This document shows, one piece after another, positions 33,008 to 38,995 of a DNA stretch of 38,995 nt (position 1 is the stretch's first letter; every line of letters begins with the position of its first letter). The DNA is from a bacterium (GTDB lineage Bacteria; ARS69): assembly GCA_025774805.1 (NCBI GenBank), contig JALGZR010000053.1, positions 1-38,995 of the forward strand, written 5' to 3'. The position numbers and the translations under genes are program-made. The notes beneath the pieces were generated by a model. That model was not told the origin of the DNA. It made no database searches and was given only the letters and a program-made list of their open reading frames with translations.

Positions 33008-34486
33008 TCACACCCTTGGCTTGGTGCTCGGCCGGGCATCCACCGGGAGCCGGATCACGAACCGGCTCCCTCGCCCCGGTTCCGATTCCACCTCGATGTC
33101 GCCCCCGTGCTTGTCCACGATCTTGTTCGCGATGAACAAACCGAGCCCGGTGCCCTTGATGCCCTTCGAAGAGAAGAACAGCGAGAAGATCTTCTCCTGA
33201 GTTTCGCGGTCCATGCCGATGCCGTTGTCACGGATGTCGAACACCACCCAGGGCTCCTCGCGCAGGACGCGGACGCTGACCTTCCCCTCCCGCTTTGGCC
33301 GCTTATTAACCGCACCGCAGGCCTCCACCGAGTTCTCCAGGACGTTGACGAGCATCGCACGGATCGCGTTGGAGTCTCCTTGAAAGGAACCGACATCCGG
33401 CGCGACCTCGACTTTCAACGCGATCTCCCCGTCGCCGGCCTTGCCGGCCAGGGTCTCCCGGACCTCCTCCATCAGCGGGCCTACCTCGATCTCGGCCAAC
33501 GTCAATTCGCGGTCCTTCGCGTAGTAGAGAATGTCGAGGACCATGCTGCGAATCCGGCCCACGTTGCGTTGGACCATCGCCCAGCCTTCCTCGACCCGAT
33601 CCGGCTTGTCCTTGGCGAAGCCGGTGTTTACCAGGTAGATCCCGCCGTCGAGACCGGTGAGCAGGCCCTTGATGCCGTGGGAGATCGATCCCACCAGCAG
33701 GCCGATGGAGGTGAGCTGGGATTGTAACTGGCGAATCTGGGTGATGTCCGTGGCCATCTCGATCACGGCCTCGATTTCGCCCTCGGCGTTGTGCACCGGT
33801 GAGGTCGTGCAGATCGCATTCATCTTCTCGCCGTCGGCGGTAATGAGGACCTCCTCGTGCTCCCGTGTTTCCCCGTCCTTTAGGGTCTGTACGGCAGGAC
33901 ATACGAGACACTGTTCGTCGCGATGCTTGTAGACACGGTAGCAGTACTGCCCCACCGAGGGTCCGAACGCCTCGCGGAATTTCCGGTTGGCGTGTTGGAT
34001 GACGAGGTCGGGGCCGTGCACCGCGATGTGGCACGGGACCTCCTCGAACAAGGTAGCTAAACGCCTCTCGCTGTCCCTAAGCAGTCCCTCCAGCCGTTTC
34101 ACCTCGCCGATGTCGGTGTGCATCTCCATCACGGCCTCGACCTCGCCACCTTCGTCGCGGATCGGCGTCGTGTGGACCATCACCGGCAGGCTCTCGCCCT
34201 CGCGAGTGGTCAGGGTCTGCTCGCTGCTGTGGGATTGACCGTCGGCGAAGGTCGCCTCTACGGGGCAGCTCGGGCATATCTCTTCACGCTGCTTGTAGAC
34301 GCGGTAGCAAAAATCGCCGATGCAGTCGCCGAAATCGGCCCGAAACCTGCGGTTGCCCTCGATGATGCGGAAGTCACGATCGTGGACGGAAAGATAGCAG
34401 GGCATTTCCTCCCAGTACTTCCGGTACGGGGCTGCGGCCGGCGATCTGCCGGTGTCAGCGGGGGAATTGACCGGATCGTCTGCCAT
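33008..34486 (-). CDS. Cytoplasmic histidine kinase with two four-cysteine PAS domains
   Basis: A 492-residue soluble kinase without membrane helices. PAS1 (~18-130) and PAS2 (~145-250) are clearly duplicated. Each has four cysteines at the same spacing: C30, C60, C71, C74 and C152, C182, C193, C196 (C-x29-C-x10-C-x2-C), in CYRVYK(Q/H)R contexts, with a further C55. That pattern suggests metal or Fe-S binding in each sensor. HisKA carries H270 in GSISHGIK, and HATPase_c has VLENSVEAC (N box), DNGIGMD, FSLFFSSKGIKGTGLGL and a final ESEPGRGSRF. It starts 13 bases after the HdrD-receiver fusion and is followed by a receiver gene after 3 bases. It probably phosphorylates both receivers in response to redox state (inference). 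Confidence 0.9.
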   Translation of the reverse strand: MADDPVNSPADTGRSPAAAPYRKYWEEMPCYLSVHDRDFRIIEGNRRFRADFGDCIGDFCYRVYKQREEICPSCPVEATFADGQSHSSEQTLTTREGESLPVMVHTTPIRDEGGEVEAVMEMHTDIGEVKRLEGLLRDSERRLATLFEEVPCHIAVHGPDLVIQHANRKFREAFGPSVGQYCYRVYKHRDEQCLVCPAVQTLKDGETREHEEVLITADGEKMNAICTTSPVHNAEGEIEAVIEMATDITQIRQLQSQLTSIGLLVGSISHGIKGLLTGLDGGIYLVNTGFAKDKPDRVEEGWAMVQRNVGRIRSMVLDILYYAKDRELTLAEIEVGPLMEEVRETLAGKAGDGEIALKVEVAPDVGSFQGDSNAIRAMLVNVLENSVEACGAVNKRPKREGKVSVRVLREEPWVVFDIRDNGIGMDRETQEKIFSLFFSSKGIKGTGLGLFIANKIVDKHGGDIEVESEPGRGSRFVIRLPVDARPSTKPRV

Positions 34487-34499
34487 CTTGGAGACCGCC

Positions 34500-36329
34500 C
34501 TATTTCTCTACTTCAAGTCCACCCTTTTGGTGCCGTTCCTCGACCTCGAGGATACGTCGGATATTGGCGATCAGTCGTTCCTCGTCCACCGGTTTGTCCA
34601 TGTAGCCCTCGGGTGGCCGGGCCGGCCGGTCGTAGATCAGGCTCCGGAACTCCGGATGGCCGGTGACGATGCAGACGGGGATCTCTTCGAGTCCATCGGT
34701 CCGTCGAAGCTCGCAGAAGGCATCGATGCCGTCCTTGCCGGGCATGGAAAGGTCTAGCGTGATGAGATCCGGCTTCTCGCGCGCCGCCACGGCGATGGCT
34801 TCGTCGCCGTCCGACGCCGTTATCACCTCAGCGCCCGCGTCCTCGAGCATCGTGGTGAGGAAGACCCTCACGTCTTCCTCGTCGTCGACGACCAGGATCC
34901 GGCGGCCCTGCAGTGCCGCTTCTCGCATCTCTTCCTCCTCGGCGGCCGGGGCCGCAGGAACGGCCTCGGCCGGGGCCGCGACCTCAACCGGCTCCTCTTC
35001 CACGGCCGGTTCCTCGAGAACCAGAGCGTCCGCCACCAGGTCGACGAGTTGCCTGACCTCGCAATCGATTTTGTAGTGCTTGATCAGGTCGCCCAGACCA
35101 TCGACACAGTTGTGGCAGGACGTGACGATGTACTTGGCCCCGGTGGCCGCGATCTCGTCGGCCTTGACCTTCCCCGACGCGAGTCGCCGGGGAGTGTACT
35201 CGGACATCGACATCGCGCCCCCACCGCCGGTGCAGCAGAGGCCTTCCAGGCGATTGTGCTCCAGCTCCTGGAAGTCATTGGTCACCACGTTGATCAGCTC
35301 GCGAGGCTCCTCGAAGAGCCCGCAGCTGCGAGCGTTGTTGCACGAGTCGTGGAACGTGTATCGCCCGGAGTTCTTCGACTTGTCGACCATGATGCGGCCC
35401 TCCCTGATGTAGCGCAACATGGTCACGACGGAGCTTTCCATGATGAAGGGGTTGTCGGCTCCCGACCAGTTGACCGCCTCGCACCGGGTCGAACGATATC
35501 CGTGACCGCACTCCGAGATCACCACGCGCTCGGCCCCGAGGTTCGCGGCGGATTCGTAGACCCGCTTCCCACAGGTGCCGCCGAGCAAGTCGTCACCTGA
35601 GAACAATCCGAAATTGGTTTGGTCCCAGCCGTCGCTGGTCATCGTCCAGTCCTCTCCCGCAGCGTAGAAGATCAGCGCAGCCTTCATGATCGTGCGCGGG
35701 TCGTACTTCACCTCGCGTGGATTGATGACGTAGACGATCTTGGCGCCCTTCTTGTCGATCGGGATCGCAGCCTTATTGTGGCCCAGGTCTTCCTCCAGCT
35801 CCTCGGACATCCACTCCAGCGTGTCGATGTAGTCCTCTTTCAAGACCCCCATCTGGTTGCCGATTTCCCATTGATCCTTGCTGACCACCCGCACGCCCTC
35901 GGGCATGACCCCCACGTGGGTGAGCAGACCGCGCATGATGCGATTCAGCGTCGCGGTGTCCACACCCATCGGGCAGTTGAAAGTACATCGACGACAGTTG
36001 GTGCACGTTCCGAACGCGATGTCCTTGAGCTTGTCGAGGTCGTCGTCGGTCAGCTGGCCGTTGGCCTTGACCCACCACGGGAAGACTCGTCCCGTCCAGT
36101 CGTGATTGCGCTTGAAGATCTTGCGGAGCTGATCCGCCTTGTAGCTGGGGGTCATTGTCGGGTCGTCGGGATGTGTCATGACGTAGTGGCACGAGTCGTT
36201 GCACATTCCGCAGTGGACGCAGCCCACCAGCGATGCGACGACCTGCCGGGTCAGCTTCTTCTGAAGCTGCTCTTCCATCATCCGGACTTTGCGGTCCCGG
36301 GTGTCCTTGGCCACGATCTCCTCCGTCAT
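34500..36329 (-). CDS. HdrD/DsrK-type Fe-S oxidoreductase fused to a C-terminal receiver domain
   Basis: A 609-residue fusion. Two [4Fe-4S] sites come first: C37-x2-C40-x2-C43-x3-C47 and C109-x2-C112-x2-C115-x3-C119. A first CCG-like domain (~195-290) lacks the full cysteine set. A second (~325-415) has the complete C330-x34-C365C366-x38-C405-x2-C408 signature of heterodisulfide reductase HdrD, DsrK and HmcF, which hold a special cluster acting on thiol-disulfide substrates. A Glu/Ala/Pro linker (438-468) leads to a receiver domain with D482/D483, D526 (LITLDLSMPG), T556 and K579. The start overlaps the cytochrome b gene stop as ATGA. With that membrane protein it resembles HdrDE or DsrMK electron-transfer pairs. 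Fusing a receiver to such an enzyme implies control by phosphorylation. Confidence 0.92.
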   Translation of the reverse strand: MTEEIVAKDTRDRKVRMMEEQLQKKLTRQVVASLVGCVHCGMCNDSCHYVMTHPDDPTMTPSYKADQLRKIFKRNHDWTGRVFPWWVKANGQLTDDDLDKLKDIAFGTCTNCRRCTFNCPMGVDTATLNRIMRGLLTHVGVMPEGVRVVSKDQWEIGNQMGVLKEDYIDTLEWMSEELEEDLGHNKAAIPIDKKGAKIVYVINPREVKYDPRTIMKAALIFYAAGEDWTMTSDGWDQTNFGLFSGDDLLGGTCGKRVYESAANLGAERVVISECGHGYRSTRCEAVNWSGADNPFIMESSVVTMLRYIREGRIMVDKSKNSGRYTFHDSCNNARSCGLFEEPRELINVVTNDFQELEHNRLEGLCCTGGGGAMSMSEYTPRRLASGKVKADEIAATGAKYIVTSCHNCVDGLGDLIKHYKIDCEVRQLVDLVADALVLEEPAVEEEPVEVAAPAEAVPAAPAAEEEEMREAALQGRRILVVDDEEDVRVFLTTMLEDAGAEVITASDGDEAIAVAAREKPDLITLDLSMPGKDGIDAFCELRRTDGLEEIPVCIVTGHPEFRSLIYDRPARPPEGYMDKPVDEERLIANIRRILEVEERHQKGGLEVEK

Positions 36330-37024
36330 GCCCTGGAGTAGGGGAAGCTACCCCTATGACCCAGAGCCTTGCCGATCCACCACCGCGAAAACGGGTAGTA
36401 CAAATAGTGCGAAATCTTCGAGAAGGGGACGTACAGCAAGAAAAAGCTGGTCAGCAGCAGGTAGGCCACCAGCCAGTTCTCGCTCGCAAACCGCGACGCG
36501 CCGGCGATGTGGGCCTGCGTCGCGACGCCCACGGCGAACCATACGGTGAGCATGATCAGCGAGAAGTAGTCGTCCGGAGAGCTGATCAGCCGCATCACCG
36601 GTCGGAACAGCCGGCGCAGCAAACGGTAGATGGCGACCAAAAAAGCGGCGGCGATCGTTCCGCCTACGATCCATGCGACCACTGGAATCTGCAGCGCGCC
36701 GGGGGCGATGGTGCTGACGAATGCCAATCCGATACCCGACACGACGCCGAGATGGAAGACGACAAAGCTGATCCAAAACGCAAACCCTTTGCCCGCCCTC
36801 GTGCTCTCCATGCTCCACGGCATGGCGACGTTGCCCAGCGAGTACATCCCACCCTTCCGGGCGTTGGTAAGCTCGGGTTGACCCGGCGCGGAGCGGTCCT
36901 TCGCTCCCTTGAACCTGAACAACCACCGAATTCGAAGGGCGTAGACGACCCCCATCACCACCAGGGCGGTCCAGTGGATCACCTCCACAGTCATCAGAAG
37001 AGCGCTTGGTTCGTCATGCGGCAT
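36326..37024 (-). CDS. Cytochrome b-like membrane subunit (NarI/DsrM/HdrE type)
   Basis: A 232-residue protein with about five membrane helices. ATG 37024 has AAGGGAG 9 bases upstream; GTG 37030, overlapping the macro-domain stop as GTGA, is an alternative. Histidines inside or next to helices (H19, H93, H174 and H208, counted from the GTG) can serve as heme b ligands; the first lies in EVIHWTALVV, the last in FSKISHYLYYPF, as in NarI-like proteins. It should pass electrons between the quinone pool and the Fe-S partner encoded immediately downstream (4-base overlap). It is short for DsrM and typical for NarI/TmcC-like subunits. Confidence 0.85.
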   Translation of the reverse strand: MPHDEPSALLMTVEVIHWTALVVMGVVYALRIRWLFRFKGAKDRSAPGQPELTNARKGGMYSLGNVAMPWSMESTRAGKGFAFWISFVVFHLGVVSGIGLAFVSTIAPGALQIPVVAWIVGGTIAAAFLVAIYRLLRRLFRPVMRLISSPDDYFSLIMLTVWFAVGVATQAHIAGASRFASENWLVAYLLLTSFFLLYVPFSKISHYLYYPFSRWWIGKALGHRGSFPYSRA

Positions 37025-37026
37025 CG

Positions 37027-37554
37027 TCACGCACTCCCTTCGATCTCTTTCTTGAATGGTTCGTACTCCCGCTCGTCCATGGTCACGAACAGAACCTCCT
37101 CGAGCGTCGTGGGGTTCTCGAGGTGTTTCGTGACGGTCTCCACCATCACGCGAGCGCAGAGGTCCATGGGCACCTGGTAAAGGCCCGTGCCGATGGGGGG
37201 AAAGGCGAGACGCTTGATGCCCTTCTCGTCGGCACGGCGCAACGCGTTCTCGGTGACGCTGCGGAGCTTCCCCTCCTCGTCCTCTTCCCTGAACTTTGGA
37301 CCGTTGACGTGGATTATGTAGGCCGCCTTGAGGATCCCCGCCTGGGTGACGACCGCCTCGCCCGTGGGGCAGCTACCGACCTCATCCAGCTCGTGCTGGA
37401 TCACGATGCCGCCACGGCGCTGGATCGCGCTGCCGAAGCCCGCGCCGAGCTTCATATCAGAGTCGATGTCGAAGACGAAAGCCTCGACATCCAGGGCGGT
37501 GAGATCCCCCCGTATCAGCCGAACGATCCGTTCGCCTATCCTCTGCTCGACCAT
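37027..37554 (-). CDS. Macro-domain protein with a divergent ADP-ribose loop
   Basis: A 175-residue protein, all one macro domain: GDLTALDVEAFVF, the GAGFGSAI loop, CPTGEAVVT, YIIHVNGP, and the phosphate-binding IAFPPIGTGLYQ-like segment (AFPPIGTGLY). These domains bind ADP-ribose or NAD derivatives and often remove ADP-ribose from proteins. The usual NAAN motif, whose Asn residues position substrate and water, reads FDIDSD here, so hydrolase activity is doubtful and binding alone may be the role. It lies between the Rrf2 regulator and the cytochrome b gene in operon B, which suggests sensing of NAD-derived signals (inference). Confidence 0.88.
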   Translation of the reverse strand: MVEQRIGERIVRLIRGDLTALDVEAFVFDIDSDMKLGAGFGSAIQRRGGIVIQHELDEVGSCPTGEAVVTQAGILKAAYIIHVNGPKFREEDEEGKLRSVTENALRRADEKGIKRLAFPPIGTGLYQVPMDLCARVMVETVTKHLENPTTLEEVLFVTMDEREYEPFKKEIEGSA

Positions 37555-38052
37555 TCCCTGTCTCCTCTCGGGCCCGATCGGGACCCCACACTGTCAGCAA
37601 ACGCCCCCCCCTCCGCGGGGGCGGCGCCGCCACGGTGAGCCCTGACCCAGTCCGCATCGAGCAGGTTCGCGAGCGTATTGCCCTGAAGGACCTCGACGAT
37701 CTGCTCGTTCATCACTCGGGAGATCATCCGGCTCTCGCAGTAGTCAGCGCGGGGACAGGAGGCCGGGTCGTCAACGCAGTCGACCAGGCAGGAGGGGCCG
37801 ATCAGGGCTTCGAAGATCCGGCCGACGGTGATCTCGTCGGTCGGAGCGGCCAGCTCGTGCCGTCCGCGGAGACCCGCCGCGAAGCAGACGCGCGGAGCGC
37901 AGCGAGAGCTCGACCTGCTCGAGATAGTCCTTGGAGATGTCGGTGCGCTTGGAGACGATGGTGAGGCCGACCGGATCGTCCTGGTCCGTGTGCCGGGCGA
38001 CCTCCAGCATCATCCGCGGGGCGTTAGGAGCACGCGTCAGAATTCGCATCAT
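37536..38052 (-). pseudogene. Rrf2-family transcription regulator with a frameshift
   Basis: ATG 38052 (AGGAAG ~10 bases upstream) opens an Rrf2 winged HTH: MRILTRAPNAPRMMLEVARH, then ISKDYLEQVELSLRSARLL. Near 37874-37883 the frame is lost. A second frame then continues exactly as Rrf2 proteins do: GRHELAAPTDEITVGRIFEA and a cysteine cluster C-x3-C-x6-C-x5-C (SCLVDC...SCPRADYC), likely Fe-S ligands, to a stop at 37536 that overlaps the macro gene. A two-base loss (GC in a CGCGCGG context) or one-base gain explains the break. It may be a true pseudogene or a sequencing error; intact, it would be an Fe-S sensor controlling operon B. Confidence 0.75.
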
Positions 38053-38074
38053 GCCGATGTCTTCCTACCGCTCC

Positions 38075-38103
38075 AAATTAGTCCCAATTCTCTTATCAGA
38101 CAA
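38075..38103 (-). promoter_or_regulatory. Predicted promoter of operon B
   Basis: On the minus strand TTGTCT (38103-38098), a 17-base spacer and TAATTT (38080-38075) form a sigma-70-like promoter, with a start near 38068 and a short leader before ATG 38052. The gap 38053-38239 is visibly more AT-rich than its neighbours and is shared with the divergent receiver gene. Confidence 0.55.
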
Positions 38104-38239
38104 GTAGGATCTTGTGGCCAGAGAATCCCATTTTTGGCAACATCCGTGGGGAGGGAATGACGACTCCTCGCGTTCCACGACCTCGATTGCCGGAGCCCCA
38201 GGTGATAGTGTTGGCTCAAGAGCGAGCTTGGAGAAATCA

Positions 38240-38569
38240 ATGAGCAGTCGCAGAGCCCTGATCATCGACGACGAACCCGATGTGGCGACCTACCTGGCTA
38301 CGCTGCTGTCGGACCACGGCTGGAACGTCCGGACGGCGCACGACGTGAACAAGGGACTCGAACTCGCGAGGGAAGAGATCCCGGACGTGGTGCTGCTCGA
38401 TCTGATGATGCCTGACCGAGGAGGCCTCAGTGCGCTGGTCGAGCTTCGTATCCGCAACTTCCTTGCACGATTCAAGTATCGGAAGGCGGATGCCTTCCTC
38501 GACAAGCCCGTGGAGCCGGACAAGTTACTCAAGACGGTGGACGAGCTCACTTCCCGGCGGACCGACTGA
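38240..38569 (+). CDS. Response regulator with an internal deletion
   Basis: A 109-residue receiver protein from ATG 38240 (GGAG 6 bases upstream), divergent from operon B. It keeps D10/D11, phosphoacceptor D54 (VVLLDLMMPD) and K89 (LDKPVE), but only 35 residues separate D54 from K89, against 50-59 in the other four receivers of this window. The missing stretch is strand 4, helix 4 and the conserved Thr/Ser that receives the phosphorylation signal. The frame stays open, so it may be a decayed or altered receiver. Its first 70 and last 35 residues are otherwise standard. Confidence 0.78.
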   Translation: MSSRRALIIDDEPDVATYLATLLSDHGWNVRTAHDVNKGLELAREEIPDVVLLDLMMPDRGGLSALVELRIRNFLARFKYRKADAFLDKPVEPDKLLKTVDELTSRRTD

Positions 38570-38995
38570 GGTGAGATTCTAACGGTCGCCGTCCGCAGGT
38601 GTTCGCGTGCGAGTCCGTATCTTGACGACACTCGTACTGTCGGCCGTCGCAACGGCCGCGGGGCCGCCGTAGAAGGCGTACGCCCGCCCGGCATCCGTCC
38701 CGCCCGAATCGGTATTACACTATTTCTCCAGTATCTGTCGCTCTTGGCAAGAAACGAGGGCATACGCCACCCTGAGGCAGATTGTCCTTTTAACGCGCGT
38801 GCCGTTACAGATGTGCCATTTCGGTTCGGTGACCTGCCTTGATTACTCATCAGAATAGGAGATAGAGCATACAGGAGTGTCTTAGCCCAGATCCACGGAT
38901 AAGGAGGGGAGTTTTGCATATGACTTTGTAATATAGATGTTGAAAAGCGCTCCAGATCTGGTAGAAAGGAATCAGCGACGAAACCAATCCTTCCA
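38570..38995. other. Non-coding end of window
   Basis: This stretch is clearly less GC-rich than the rest of the window. I see no conserved reading frame, tRNA, terminator or repeat in it. Confidence 0.4.

Overview
This window is GC-rich bacterial chromosome, probably from an uncultured member of the FCB group or a neighbouring phylum; an Eisenbacteria-like organism is my best guess. That is an inference from secreted beta-propeller proteins with a FlgD/type-A-like C-terminal domain, very GC-rich codon use, and a methionine-cycle regulator of the SahR type. No sequence here fixes the taxonomy.

Positions 1-25.2 kb hold ordinary, mostly intact genes. They are: a GreA-domain fusion cut by the window edge; two tandem secreted sortilin/VPS10-like propeller paralogs; a lipoprotein of the sulfatase/alkaline phosphatase superfamily; a D-Ala-D-Ala carboxypeptidase; quinolinate synthase; a cold-shock protein with a long leader; an Fe-S PD-(D/E)XK nuclease; a PEP synthase regulatory protein; a phosphodiesterase-like protein; a membrane-embedded spermidine-synthase-like protein; a membrane protein with an endonuclease/exonuclease/phosphatase domain; a SahR-like ArsR-methyltransferase regulator with a clear promoter/operator, followed by ahcY; and a DUF819 membrane protein. 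A palindromic repeat family lies in four intergenic gaps between 14.1 and 20.9 kb.

At 24.7-25.3 kb there is a zone of gene remnants. Beyond it the sequence looks less GC-biased and is dominated by signal transduction. Operon A (minus strand, 30.2 to 25.3 kb) encodes a histidine kinase, a CBS-pair protein, a receiver domain fused to an SLC13/DASS-type transporter, and a receiver protein. A scar at 30.5-32.1 kb follows: a frameshifted and truncated beta-helix gene, a copied piece of the DUF819 gene, the 3' half of a tRNA-Met, and the C-terminal end of a site-specific recombinase. Next come a small 11-cysteine protein and operon B (minus strand, 38.05 to 32.6 kb). Operon B encodes a frameshifted Rrf2 regulator, a macro-domain protein, a cytochrome b-like membrane protein, an HdrD/DsrK-type iron-sulfur protein fused to a receiver domain, a kinase with two four-cysteine PAS domains, and a receiver protein. 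A divergent receiver protein at 38.24 kb has an internal deletion.

The most interesting proposal is that this region encodes a redox-sensing phosphorelay whose outputs are not DNA-binding proteins. Instead, receiver domains are fused directly to a membrane transporter and to an Fe-S oxidoreductase that probably works with a membrane cytochrome b. The fusions, cysteine patterns and operon layout are visible in the sequence; the functional wiring is inference.
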